DNA of 64,000 nt, from positions 121,913,970 to 121,977,969 of the forward strand of contig CM043962.1 in the NCBI GenBank assembly GCA_014529385.2. The letters run 5' to 3'. This DNA is from Adiantum capillus-veneris (Eukaryota; Streptophyta; Polypodiopsida; Polypodiales; Pteridaceae). The notes beneath the pieces are model-generated. The model made no database searches. It saw nothing but the letters and a program-made list of their open reading frames with translations, and was not told the origin of the DNA. A program made the position numbers and the translations under genes. This document shows positions 44,690 through 57,299 of this stretch, piece after piece; within the stretch, counting starts at the first letter, position 1; the number at the start of each line of letters is the position of its first letter.

Positions 44690-45070
44690 CTATGATATTT
44701 CAGGCATATCTTCTCTCATATCATCAGGGTCTATGTCGAATACAATCTCCAAGTTCAATCCTATTGTACTTTGAGATTGAATGTCATCATCCGCATCTGG
44801 TAGAGGTGAATCACTATCACCTTCGGATTGGGACCCATTCTCCTCAAGCTCCTCATGGCTCCCACTCACTGTGGCATCCTCCTTATCACTAAAATGTGGG
44901 AACTCCTCGTCTATTTGCATCTCCTCGAGCGAGTCTCTCTCCTCAAAGATGTTGTTTGCTAACGACGGCCATGGTCTCCAGCGGTCATGAGCGGCATATA
45001 TTATTTTACCATTACCTTTGGATTTTGGTAGGAGCACCCTAGTTTTATGCATATTTTGGCGGCCGCCCAT
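44690..45070 (-). CDS. Unrecognised 126-residue acidic protein
   Basis: The minus-strand frame starts at ATG 45070 in a GAGATGGGC context. It has a basic N-terminus (MGGRQNMHKTRVLLPKSKG) and a strongly acidic C-terminal half (EEFPHFSDKED, SEGDSDSPLPDADDD). On the minus strand a TATA-like CTTATATAC lies about 30 bp upstream. An AAACCCTA telo-box-like motif is present on the plus strand at 45077. No known domain is seen. It may be a small host gene or a transposon-internal frame, and it overlaps the start of a plus-strand LTR candidate. Confidence 0.3.
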   Translation of the reverse strand: MGGRQNMHKTRVLLPKSKGNGKIIYAAHDRWRPWPSLANNIFEERDSLEEMQIDEEFPHFSDKEDATVSGSHEELEENGSQSEGDSDSPLPDADDDIQSQSTIGLNLEIVFDIDPDDMREDMPEIS

Positions 45071-45074
45071 CTCA

Positions 45075-45705
45075 AATAAACCCTAGGTATATAAGTGAAA
45101 ATGCACAATGTGATGGGGGGGTTTTATGCATTTGGAGATAAGCTTGTGAAGAAGGAGATGGCTATGGAGTTCTCAAGCTCTCTACACGTGTGCATTGGCG
45201 TATTCGGCGTCTAGCCCTCGTTACACCCTAACCTCTTCTCTCTCACCTACGCATTGATGTAATCCTTGCTTGATTAATACATGATTTGAGGCTGATTTTG
45301 TGTGTTAATCAAGTTTCCTCTCTTGTTAAGCATGCTTACGTGTGTGTAGATTGGCATAGTGCGTGTGTGTCCGTGTGTGGCTTGGCTATGCTTGTTTATG
45401 CACGTGTGTGCTTGATTAGTGAGTGGTTAGTGGTTGATTTAGTGAGCTATGAGCATGATTAAGCTCTTGTGTGTGCAAGATTAGACCGAATGGTAGAGTA
45501 GTAGCATGCTAGCTCGTAGCAAAGGCCGTTTAGGCTTTCTTCTCCTTGTCATTAGCTCTCTAATTGTGTAGATTTCCCATCCTAATCCTCTACATGGCAC
45601 GCACAAGCGTCTCTTGTGTGTTTCCATGCCCTAGCCAGGTCATACTCTTCCTCGGATTTGACAATCATGTTGGTAGCATCCACTATACTATGGCGCACGC
45701 CAACA
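45075..45705 (+). mobile_element. Candidate 5' LTR of a plus-strand gypsy element
   Basis: The 3' edge is fixed by the primer site at 45707: the stretch ends GCCAACA. The 5' edge is not determined; a TATA box (GTATATAAGTG) lies at about 45088. The sequence is GT/TG-rich and non-coding. Confidence 0.45.
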
Positions 45706-45706
45706 T

Positions 45707-45724
45707 TGGCGCCATTGCCGGGGG
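45707..45724 (+). other. Primer binding site, tRNA-Asp type
   Basis: TGGCGCCATTGCCGGGGG differs at about two positions from the tRNA-Asp primer site commonly used by plant Tat/Athila elements. Confidence 0.7.
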
Positions 45725-46776
45725 GTGAATACCTAAGCTAGAGGTGCCATTGGAGTGATTAGAGGAGATTAATTTCTCTTAATTTCACTAATTTTTATCG
45801 ATTTTGGGTTATGTGTGTCATAAATTGGAGGCAAATTAGTAAGCGTGTGACTTCGATTTGCAAAGATTGAGGCTTACATTACATAAAACAATCCCCACAC
45901 AGTGATTTTTATCACTAATTTCACCTCTCTAACTTACTAATTTTTGCTAATTTTCACTAACTTTGGGGTTAATTTTTTGTTAATTGGTTAATGTTTTTGT
46001 TGCTACACACAAGTAGAAGTCTAATTGGGCGTGTTGACAACATTCTTATGTGGTTTACACACTCTAATTACACTCCAATTGGGCGCAATGAGTATCCAAA
46101 ATCATTGACTAATCACTAATTTGCACTAACTTTGATCACTAATTTCTCATAAATTAGTTGTTGTTTTGTGCTACATACAAGTGGAAATCTAATTGGGTGT
46201 GTGGACAACATTCTTATGTGGTTTACATACTCTAATTACATTCCAATTGAGTGCAAGAAGTAGCCAAAATTCATCAATTAGTTCTAATGTTCACTAGTTT
46301 CACAAAAAATTAGTTGGGCTTTTTGATGTGGGCTATTTCTAATCGTGATTTGGATACATGCGCAATGCAATTGTGTGCTTAATTTGATGCGATTTGATGC
46401 TACACATGATTTGTGCTTGTAGGTGAAGTTGCGGTGCGGTTGCCTACACACACACATGCGTGTATTCGTCAATTGGAGTGGTGAATTCGACACGGTTCTT
46501 GATGCAATGTGAGTGCATTTGATCACTCTAAATTCTGGATTTTTATTTTCAGGTTTGGTGCATGATTTATGTGCACAAATTTTGTGCAATAGTCTACGAT
46601 TTTGTGAAGGCAAGTGAGCACATTGTGGTGCTAGTTTTTGGGCATAAATTGATGCAATTTGTTGGCAATTTCGATGCCAAAGTGATGATGGACAACCATT
46701 AATTTCTTATGGTTATTGTTGTGTCATGGTTATGGTTTTTTGTTTGCCAATTTTGCGTCGAAATGCTGTCCAATTG
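45725..46776 (+). other. Gypsy leader remnant
   Basis: This AT-rich leader holds repeated phrases: CTAATTTNCACTAA variants, and CTAATTGGGTGTG...ACAACATTCTTATGTGG twice, near 46020 and 46190. No gag follows; it ends at the inverted gypsy fragment. Confidence 0.5.
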
Positions 46777-47130
46777 TAGGGGGGTTTTGGATTAGTTGTT
46801 GAATACTTGTGACAGTCACCTTGACATGGTGGACATTGACAAGAGTTTGCAGGGCAAGGAGGAGACCTGGAATTACTCCAGGTCCAATCATGAACACGAC
46901 TGCCTTTGCAATGGGGCCTCCACTAATTCCTTATCTCGTCTTTACACTGCAAACTCTTGTCAATGTTCACCACGCCAAGGTGGCTGTCACAGATATTCAA
47001 CAATTAATCCAAAATCCCCTTTCAAATTACCCTATGTTGTCTAATCTTGGATTGAGGAGTTACATTTGCCACATCCATTATCGGTGGTGGATGGGAACGA
47101 TGATGATTACAATGATCTTTCAATAGTAAG
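46777..47130. repeat. Inverted duplication of a gypsy fragment
   Basis: A minus-oriented copy (46777-46885) matches 57300-57400. A plus-oriented copy (about 46940-47035) is its inverse. The two arms pair over about 80 bp around a loop of about 90 bp. Both encode the VNVHH..KV.VT.IQQLIQNP stretch of the W-P-K family's tail, in opposite orientations. The plus copy continues into IEELHLPHPLSVVDGNDDDY to about 47130. Confidence 0.7.
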
Positions 47131-48295
47131 CATCTTCATAAAGGGTGTTTTTCAATAGGTTGGTTTTCTCAACTTTCAACTTTCTATTATATTGTATTGA
47201 CAATTGGCTACCGTGGGGTTGCTCATCATTGCCTGATGCAGACACTTTCAGGTCGACAAGTGGGTTGTCATTGTTGTTTCATTTCAAACCTGGGCTTTCA
47301 CCTATGAGGAGCTTTAGGCACATTCAATTGTTTAATCTCAACCTAACATTTGGTAAGTGGCTACCAAGTTCATTCATTTTTGCTTAGTTAATCCTGTTTG
47401 ATTAAGACTATAGGCAAAGCGTCTGAATGTCAACCTTACCATGTGCACCAATGCTTACATACTCATGGTGCAACTTGGGTAAATGAAACCTAAAGCAAGA
47501 GCAATGTTAGTACTAAAAACTTCAAGAGTATCTATCTATCATGTTTCTTGGCCACACTATCGTCCACCTGTGTGGCTATTTCTTCCTCCTATTGTATGAG
47601 ATAGCTCTTGGTTCACCTACACGTTTGTATCGGCTGATCTAGGGATAGTCTCCCTAGTCGCTCATGTATTTTATCTTGTGGGATGTTTTTGTAGCCCTTC
47701 GGTTAGATTTTTCTTGATTAACTAATGCAGGATCTTTTTGTGGGGAAAAAAAAATTTCATGTTTCTTGGCCAAGTGGAATTGTCCTTATTCTTTAGTTTT
47801 TCCCTTATTATTTTTCTCCAGTAAGAGGTAGCATCATGCTTTCATGGAAGGCTTTCTATACATGTTTTCATTCTTTTCTTTTGCTCTAATGTGTTGCAGT
47901 TGTTCTAGAGATATGGAAAGCGATTAACTATGATCGTTCGTCGTCAATATCCGGTAGATAGCTGTCGATCATAGGAAAGAACATCGTTTGATAAGCTTGA
48001 GTCCACAGTGATTGTGGAAGGCGCTAATAATAGTAGTGCATTTGAAGAGCAAGACAACACAACTGTGAAGCACCGCCCCCACATATCTGGCTTTGCATCC
48101 GGTGCATTGCCACCTTGATTCCTCTTCATCTTCACAGATTTCAGCCTTGTTTACATGCTGTTTTTTCCTGTTTCCAGCCCATTGCAGGTTGTGCCAGGGA
48201 TTCACCACCCTCTCCAGAGCTTCTGCAATGCCCCGGACCTTGCCAAGGGCACACGAGCACGCTAAAATTTGCTGGACAGCAGCATTTTCATCACC
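47131..48295. other. Non-coding stretch left of LINE 2
   Basis: No gene is recognised. It is the host side of the LINE 2 insertion and continues at 55211. Confidence 0.35.
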
Positions 48296-48899
48296 TCGCA
48301 GTCGAGTTTTTTTTTCGAGAAAAAGATCCTTCTATTAGTTAATGAAACTGCCCATAGGGCTACAACCACGTCTTCGAGAGAGGGCTACAACAACCATAAA
48401 GGGTAGACTCTCCCAATGAAAAAATAGCATATGTACAATGGGGCTAAATCAAGAAATGGGAGGAGGGAAAATCCACACAGGTGGATGGTAATGCCTTTGA
48501 GTACACGCTGGACCATGGTGAAAAAAGGCCCAGGACGCCAGAGTCGAAGGAAAGCCTCTCTACACTTCCGCATGTGGTAGGAGCTGCCCTAGATTCTCTC
48601 TAGCTGTTCTCTAAGTGTGTGGATCAGCTCTAGCCAAAGATCGCGAACAGTCTCTGTTGGTGGTACAGGGCGAGCTTCAAAGATGCGGAAACAGCGGGCC
48701 CGCCAGATGAACCAGAGTGTCAGGCCACTGATGAGCTCCCAGCACTCCTCTCTCTCACTACACCACTCCTATGGAGTAAGCTCTGTGGCAGGCTGGAGTG
48801 TAGGCCGCCCCCACCATCACTATCATCCTGCTGGTGGAAGATACCTCAAACTGAAGTGCCAGGCCCGTGAGAGTGGACCAAGCCGCGGAAAGAGCAGGC

Positions 48900-51800
48900 A
48901 TTAGCCGAAGAACATGAAGCCACACCTGCTGTGCCAAAGTGCAGTCCCAAAGACAATGACGCTAACTCTCTACAAGGTGGCCACAAGCTGTACATGCAGC
49001 TGAGAGACCACTATGCACCAGCCAACTCCCAACTACTGTGGCTCTGTGTGCGACCAGCCACTGAAACAAAGTGACTCATCTCGGCTGTCTAGCGTCCCAC
49101 AACCTCTCCCAAAAAGCTGCCAAAAACTCAGTTGTGAGACCCTCCTCCTGCCAAAGAGGTGCTGCAGCGGGGCGAGCCTCTCTCTGTGCTGCCAGTATGT
49201 GACGTCCCAATCGAATAGTGTACTGAAAGAAAGGGACACCTGGGTGGTCTGCAGAAGAGAAGGGGTCCCTTCAGAGCCACTCACCAGGGTCCCACTGTAC
49301 TCGTGCCAATGGACAACACTCCCAGGACCACGCCTCCAATGTCCAGTCTCAAGAGCTGCTGGGTCAGGATCGATGACACAAGTCCTCCCACAGATGCCCA
49401 CCACGCGGATCCTCTGAAAGCAGCACTTTGCCACTTGCGGGGCCTCTACTGCAACTTTTTGTAAGCATCCCTCTCCCTGTAGCTCGAAGAACAGGGAGGG
49501 AACAGTCTCTGAGCAAGCCCGAATAGAGATGAGAACCTCCAGTCGTGTGAAGGCTCCCATCCATCTGGGTGCTGCTGACTCGAGAGGCGTGATCCACTCA
49601 GGTGGTACTGCCTCTGAAATGTCATGACACACGCTCTACATCCCTCTCATGCCCAGTAGAAAGCCATGTAGCTCCTCTGACAAGCCTGAAAATTGTAACC
49701 AGTCACCTAAAGAGCGTGCTGGACCCAGTGCCATGGAACCCCAGGAAACATGAGGCCGACTACCAACCAAGTGCCTCTTTGAGTGCTAAGCATGGGGTTC
49801 CAAACAAGTGGTTGTCGTAGGCACTCCTCTGTGCAAGTAGGCTGGCGTTGCTCCAGGCCTCACCGCAAGTGCTCCCAAGATCGAAGCAACCCCACAGCAA
49901 AGCGATCCTCCAGTCTCCTACTAAAACCAACTCTATGCATTTCTGTGAAGATCCATTTGGTCGAAGGTTTCCAGGGGCCTCCTGCCTGAGGCACCCTAGC
50001 ACAAAGCCGCTGTAACAAGAGCCCCTTCCAAGGCTCCTCAGCTGGAAGAAGACCTCGGACGATGAACTTCCCAAGAAGGGCTCTCCTCTACTGTGATGGG
50101 TCAATGATCCCAAGCCCTCCCTGTGAACAAGGAAGAGTGATGACTTGCCCAAGCCACTTTGGCTTGGGCAGTCAAAGTGTCTCGCCCAAACCAAAGGAAA
50201 TTCCTGATCAGCCACTCTACCTGGCTGATACAAGAACTCGAGAAGATCCAGCAAGAAGTGATGTACCACATAGTAGCCAATAGCACCTGGTTGGCCACTA
50301 CAACTCTACCAGCCAAAGACAGTCGTGCGGAGCTCCAATGTGACAACTTCCTCCTGATGGACAGGAGGAGGGGAGAAATCTGATGCTCGAGAGACAAGTC
50401 CAAACCAACCTAACAACCCCAAGTACCGAATTTTGGTCCCTGGGGAAATCCACCTGAAACCCTCACCTGGCGTCCAGTTGGGCATAGGAGCACTACCAAC
50501 CGAGAAAGCCACAGTCTTTCTCCAGTTGATCAGTGCGCCAAATGCACAACAAAAGGTCTCAAGAGCCTGCTCACTGTGAAGGTTGGCCTCTTGGCCATCT
50601 AAGTACAAGGCTGAGTGTCAGCAAACTCAACGTCCAGTAGCTCATCTCCCCGAATAGGGAGTGCTAAGCCCCGTAGAACAACCTGCTGCAACACCAAAAA
50701 CCTGCTCATCGCCTCAGCATAGAACAGAAAGAGGAAGGGGACAAGAGGACAGCCCTGTCTGACCACACGTGAGCAAGAACCGATCACCTCTACCTCCTGC
50801 CAAAAGAACCTTATTGTTTGCCTGCCTGTACAAAGCTGACACCCCTCTGATCCAAGCATCTGAGAAGCCCATCCTGCGTAGAGTGTCCTCTAGAAAGTCC
50901 CAGTCAACTCTATCGTATGCCTTCTCAAAATCGAGAAGAAGAATCACCAGGTCCTCACCACTGAGCCGCGCAAGGGCAGAAGCCTCCCAGAAAGTAAAGA
51001 TGTTGTCAAGGATACTGCGCTCCTTGACAAAACCTATCTGAGCCCCATGTATAAGGCTCTCTAGAAGTGGCTGGATCCTCAAACTATGAGCATTGGCAAG
51101 AATTTTGTAGGCTGAGTTGAGGATGGTGATGGGGCACCACTGTCGAATCTCATCCAAGGAGCCACCCTCCTTGGGAACGAGGTAAATCAGTCCCTCACTC
51201 ATGCTGCCAGGCATCACTCCTGTGTGCAAGATGTACTGAAAAGCACTACAGAGATCTGGGCCAAGCAAGTCCCAGTACTCCAAGAAAAAATTGGGAGTCA
51301 ATCCATCCTCACCTGGACATCTACCACGGGGGAGTGGACTAAGAGCCGTGTGCAGCTCCTCAAACTGAAGTGGCAGCTCAAGCCTCTGACGCATCTCCTC
51401 AGTCACAAGACAAGGCATCGATGCCTACACCTGCTCCTTGCATGCATCCTGACACTCTGACTGAGGCTTTGCAGACAGTAACTCACGGTAAAAGTCAGTA
51501 GCAACTGCACGCATGTCCTTTGGCTCAGAAGCAAATGACCCGTCAGGCCTCCTCAACTGACTGACCTTGGCATGCGAATACCGAGGTCCCACTGCCTCGA
51601 AGAAAGCACCAGTCACTCTGTCGCCCACCTGTGTCCATTGAGATGCCTGTTGATGGAAGGCAAACTCATGTCGCCGCTCCTCTGTGCTAACAAGCTCCTA
51701 GCGAGCCTGCTGTAGCTGCTCCTCCAACCAAGGACTGTCTGGATGCTGCTCCAGCATCCTCTGCAAGGAAGCAATACCCCATCTGAGACGCCGCTCCTCC

Positions 51801-52773
51801 TCTCTCGCTGCAGTCGGGCAAGCCAAAGACTCCTGGAGAAAGAAACGAGTAATCTGAGCTAGTCCCGAGGCCACTCTGTCAGCAGGAGAATCCTGCATGT
51901 CCAAGCTCTCTGTCTAGAGAGCCTCAACTCTCTCTCTCTGAGTGCACAGTCTAGCAAGACCCTCTCTGGGATGTGAAGCATCATGCTCCCCCTCCTCTGC
52001 CTGTCTGCCACTGTGAGGATCACTGGTGCATGGTTCAAGAAGGAAGTCCGTGCCAGAATGCCAACTGTCCCACCCAAGTCACTGAAATGGTCACTAGTGT
52101 AGAAGCGATCTATCCGCGATAGATTCACTCCTCCCACTCTGCGGTCCGAACGAGAGAAGGCTAGGCTATCTGGGGGCCTCACAAAACTAGAGTACTGCCA
52201 CACATCCGAGACCCTCAGAGTCATACAAAACCTCTCCCAAGTTGCCAGCTCAACTCCATGCACAATAGCATGGCTACCACCAATCCTGTCAGAAGGGTCC
52301 TCCAACATGTTGAAGTCCCCCCCTATGCATCAGTGTACTACCTCTGGCAGAGACTCAACTATCTGTGACCAAAACTCTACTCGTGCACTCACCATATTGG
52401 GCGCATAGATCTTTAGGAAGCCCACAAGGCAACCCTGAACCTGCATAGTGATCCACTGAGCCCTGACTGGCACAATAATCCCTCTTCTCACAATGGCCTG
52501 CTACAAAGAATACACAATTGTCATACATACCCCACCCTGGATGCCTCCAGGTCCAAAAGCAGCTGACCAAAAGGTATCATATCGTCCACGCAAGAGCTGA
52601 CCACAACGTCTAATGCGGCTCTCACACAGATGGTGCTCCTGTAGCATAAGGAGATCAATCTCTCCTCCCACAAGGCAGCGTTGAAGCTCCTGACACAGTC
52701 GGCCCCGCTGACGCTGAAACTGGGGGCCACCAAGTCCCTGCACGTTCCATGAGACGATCCTTATGGGGAGCAA
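48900..52773 (-). pseudogene. LINE 2 ORF2: endonuclease and reverse transcriptase
   Basis: The endonuclease begins MLPIRIVSWNVQGLGG at 52773, with EIDLLMLQEHHLCESRIR, FNMLEDPSDRIGG and RIDRFYTSDHF. The catalytic SDH has become LNH (SFLNHAPV, about 52035). A TAG stands at 52501-52503, the same place as a stop in LINE 1. RT has WCPITILNSAYKILA, DFEKAYDRVDWDFL near 50910 and GCPLVPFLFLFYAEAM. A 1-nt deletion near 50615-50622 destroys the FADD catalytic box. Further frame breaks follow towards the tail. Confidence 0.8.
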
Positions 52774-52870
52774 GAGAGAACAGATGCGCCGCAGTAGCTA
52801 AACGGGATATCTTCGAAGCAGGCTTGGATGGGGAGTAATCCGCATCCGAGCGTCCTCTAGATAGGCATGA

Positions 52871-54644
52871 CTACAACGAGTGCCTGGCCCAAGCCCAAGC
52901 AGAGCGAGCCGTACGTAAAGAAACCTCTTCTGTCCAGGAGTCCTCATGAATGTGTACATAGCATGGCAAGCACTGTGTATTGGTAAAGAAGTAAACCACA
53001 ATGTGTCTACATCCTGCTGTATCTGGAGGGGTCACCGCAAACTTGGCCAATGGCCACAAATTCTGAAGCAGGTCTGTAACTCCTAGTTCGCTCATGTGGT
53101 GAGAGAACTCTAGGACCTATGTGTGCAATCATCCCAACACTGAGTTGAGAGTCCACTCAGTCTGGTCCCTATCGCAAAGGGGAAAAAACAGAAGCCAACC
53201 ACTGAGTCCAAGGCCTCTATCCCCCTAGCTGCAAGGAACAGAACATGGACCCTAAAGCAGGCTGCCTCAGGTCTGTTGAGGGGTTGCTGAGAAAACGAGT
53301 AAAGTCGTAGTCAAAGAAGTTCCATCAGCATCGGATGTCGATGCTCGTCAGACCACGAGAAATAGTTGCAAGGGGAGACGTCTGTACCTATAGAGGGGGT
53401 CGCAAGAACGGTTGTCCCTCTCTCGCCAAGCGACTCGTGGCAAAGGCGCTACCAAGAGATCTCCTAGCTACCGGAGATGGCCCTGCCCCCTAGGTTGATT
53501 ATGGAACTGGAGCGGGAGGGGGGGAGTAGGAGCAGGGGGAAGAGGTGGACAAGAGGGGCGGGGGGAAGATGCGGAGAGAGCAGGAGGGGGGGGGGGGGGG
53601 GGGGGGGATGATGAGGAGGGGGGGAACTCTGGGGGGGAGGGGCTGTCAATGGTGAAGCTAAGGTGGGGGCTGGAGCAGGGACCTCATCCTGCTCAAGAGG
53701 ACCAAAACGATTCCCCGTGAAACCCACTGCTACTGGGCAAGTGCCTGAGGACCACTCTGAGTGCTAGGCTATCACTATGAGCCCTGCCGTCGTCGACCAC
53801 GGACCTGCTACCATACCTCCTCCACTGGAGCCCCAGGCTCAGAGGGTGGCTCTGCATGTGTGTGTTGTGTCTCTGCCTGTGGGCTGCTGGCCAGCCCTTG
53901 CAGGCTGGGGCTGAGTCTGCGGTGTAGGTCGAGGCATCCTCCATGGACAGGCCTTCGCAAGATGGCCCATCTGTTGACAAATGAATCACTGATTCGGGAG
54001 GCCCAAATACTCCACACTCTATCTAAACCAACCCCCACTCACCCGAGGCAGAAGAATGACCTTTGGGAGCGTGTGAGTGTCCCTAACCAGAACGCGAACT
54101 GAGGGAATGCCAGCCACCTTGGCAGCTACTGAGGCTGCCGTGCGAGGTGTCTCCAGGACAGTCCCAATGGCTGAGCCTATCCTAGACAAAAGTGGTAGGT
54201 ACTCCCTCTGCAAACCAAGAAAGCAGAAGGAGATGGGGATGTGTGCCTCCTCTACCAAAACATCTGAAGCAGGGTCAAAACCATGTCTCCACTGTCGAAA
54301 GTGGGCTCGAGCTGCTCGGATGGTCAATGACTCATGGCGATGACCTTGGACGCCATCTTGGAGGTCTCAAACTCGATCTGATAGTAACCTTGTCCGAGTA
54401 TCTGTACGTCCAAGATCTTGCCCACCTCTGCGAGAAGGCGGGCCTGGAGAAGGTCACGCAGCTCTCCTCTACTGGGTCGGGTGCTGAGAATCTTGCAGAT
54501 GATAGAAGTCGCCTACAAGCGCTCTACCTCTGCGGCTAGGATCGCTTGCTCTATCGGTGAAAGAGAAAGTCAAATGGTGGGCTCAGCGGGGTCGGGCGAG
54601 GGGGCTTTGGATGAGTCTCTCTCTGGCGGAGCTGGAGCCTCCAT
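52871..54644 (-). pseudogene. LINE 2 ORF1, fragmented
   Basis: The likely start is ATG at 54642-54644 (MEAPAPPERDS, matching LINE 1 ORF1). The DUF4283-like part is visible in pieces (HIPISFCFLGLQREYLPLLSR at 54327-54019). The first Cys of the zinc knuckle is replaced by a stop (TGA instead of TGC, about 53985). A proline-rich hinge is encoded across poly-G runs near 53585. Confidence 0.65.
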
Positions 54645-54788
54645 CTGTGTCTACTACTGTGGTGGAGAATCGAACGGAGGAATTTCTCTGCAACAAAACG
54701 TGACGAGCATTGTCCAAAAAATCAGCACTACCAGAGCCAGTTGAAGGGAACCTTCGGGGAAAAAGGCGGAGAGTGAAGAGAGCGGCAA

Positions 54789-54823
<35 letters not shown>

Positions 54824-55018
54824 GGAAATGGCAGCAGGTGAGGGCAGCGGGCGGGGGATGGCAGTGAGCGGCGAGCGGCAGAGCAGGAGGCAGCAGGCGG
54901 GGCTAGGCAGCGAGGGACAGTGGCAGGTAGCGTGGGACAGCAGCGGGGCTAGGCAGCGAGGGGAGGGACAACGAGGGGGTTACGCGAAGGCAGAGGGGGG
55001 GGGGGGGGGGGGGGGGGG
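53587..55018. repeat. Poly-G homopolymer tracts in LINE 2
   Basis: Runs of 20 or more G (plus strand) occur at about 53587-53608, 54790-54822 and 54998-55018. The first lies in the ORF1 proline hinge, the others in the 5' UTR. LINE 1 has only a short run (about 43065-43074) at the matching place, so the tracts expanded in LINE 2. Confidence 0.85.
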
Positions 55019-55210
55019 GTAGGAAACGAGGGCGTGGGGAGAAGCGAGTAGCAGTAGCGAGCAAGCCAACATGGATCAGCCACACAGTCCAACAAGCATT
55101 GAAGTTCAAGTTGCATGTATTAGCTGGTTGCCCACCTTACTAACCTCTAACCTTAACTTCATTCTTTGTCTCTACACAACAGAAGATGGAGTGTTCGCAG
55201 TCGAGTTTTT

Positions 55211-56754
55211 GTGTGGACAGCAGACACATAGCTTGTGTTTTCCATAGAGGATGAGGTTACCTCCTGATAGGACACCATCCGGGGTGGTCCATGCGGTCTA
55301 GCAGTGACTGCTGCAGTACATGGTAGCTTCAACATCGGCTTGATCATCTACGGGCACGTGATCCTTGGGAGATCCATTCATTCCAGCCATTCAATGGCAG
55401 TTGCGCACTCTAGAGGGGGTGGTGACTTGTGGTTTGCTTTGAACACACCTATGCACTCTACAAAAGAGTTCACACGAGATATGGCCATGCTCATGGAATA
55501 TGGGATGACATTCCCGGAGAGGATACCACCATCTTGGGTGGACACAAATGTACCACATGACCTTGACACATCATATCATCTACTTACACAGGAGCATCAT
55601 CTACATGGACCTAGGGAGATGATCTTGGATCTCTTCTTGTACAGATCTTTACCTGAATCTATAGCCTGGAGTGGGACTCCAGTGTTTTGGACTCTCTTGG
55701 AGAGTTTTCCCGCGAGATGCGGAAAATCATGCATCATCACATGACTACATCCAGAGTCACCCGGAGCTTCGCTTGCATGGTAGTGCAGTTGCTCTTTTAC
55801 ACTTCTAACCTTCACAGTTGCTTACACTCACCCTCGATAACCTCACAACAGACTTATCCGCTGACCTGGGCAGTAGGCCACTCCCAACTCATTCACATTG
55901 AGAGCCACACCGACCTGGCCCGATCTGGTATAGCATTGTTGGTGGGATCATGCTTTGGTTGACACCGGAGGATCGGAGGTAGGAGATACATGCAGGTTGG
56001 CGTAGATAGATTGGTATGGCACTGATTCCCAAATTCTCCACAACGCAGACTGCTTAGTCTGGCTATACCCTTCATGATAGAGGATCATCACGGTGCAAAC
56101 AGCTTGGTCAATCCACGCCACTTCTTCGAGGTTCTTTACAACTCAGATTGCTACATCTGGCTTCACTTTCATCTTGGATTACCCTACTTACTGACAGGAC
56201 ACCATCCGGTGGTGGTCCGTGCGGTCTCTCGATGACTGCTCCAGCTTTATGGTAGCTTCTACAGTACAGACTGCTTAGTCTGACGTTCCTTGATTCGAAG
56301 GACGTGCATGGCATAGATTTCCACATCTCGCCTACCTGGAGGATTTCACATCTCTAGCCACCTAGCCACCTTATCTTGCAAGTTCACACATTGACAGACT
56401 TCCGTGCATGCTTATGCCGGTTCTTGGGCTTTTCTATTTTCTTCAAACGTTTGTTGACTACACAAATCCTATTGGGCAGGACACTTGGAGGCCCACTGAC
56501 ACTTCTTTTACATCAAGAGTTGTTTCACACTCATTTCGGGACCTTCACGCAGTACTACCACACTGCCTCGGCGGAGTACAGCAATTTGCTACACTGTTTG
56601 TGACGGCAGTTTTCCTGGAGATTTCTTGTCGGTTGCTACACCTCGGAGTGCTGCTATAAACGCAGAGTATTGTCCTTCAGTGGACATCGCAATAGACATC
56701 TTCATCATTTGCCTCACACCTTCGGCTTCATGCAGTTTGTTGAGCATCAGGTGT

Positions 56755-56764
<10 letters not shown>
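55211..56764 (+). pseudogene. Copia-like relic, 3' part
   Basis: Frames are broken. The last coding stretch reads HTFGFMQFVEHQVLRGGV just before a purine tract, close to the C-terminus of copia polyproteins. Upstream domains could not be assigned. A phrase around GGACACCATCCGG...GACTGCT occurs twice (about 55268-55340 and 56197-56270). A CAGACTGCTTAGTCTG motif recurs near 56045 and 56270. Confidence 0.4.
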
Positions 56765-57293
<529 letters not shown>

Positions 57294-57299
57294 CAAATT

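Larger units (their letters stand above)
48296..55210 (-). mobile_element. LINE 2, full length with 16-bp target duplication
   Basis: The target duplication TCGCAGTCGAGTTTTT lies at 48296-48311 and 55195-55210. The poly(A) tail is seen as a poly(T) run at 48307. The LINE occupies about 48312-55194 on the minus strand and has the same ORF order as LINE 1. Its 5' region carries long poly-G tracts. Confidence 0.9.
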
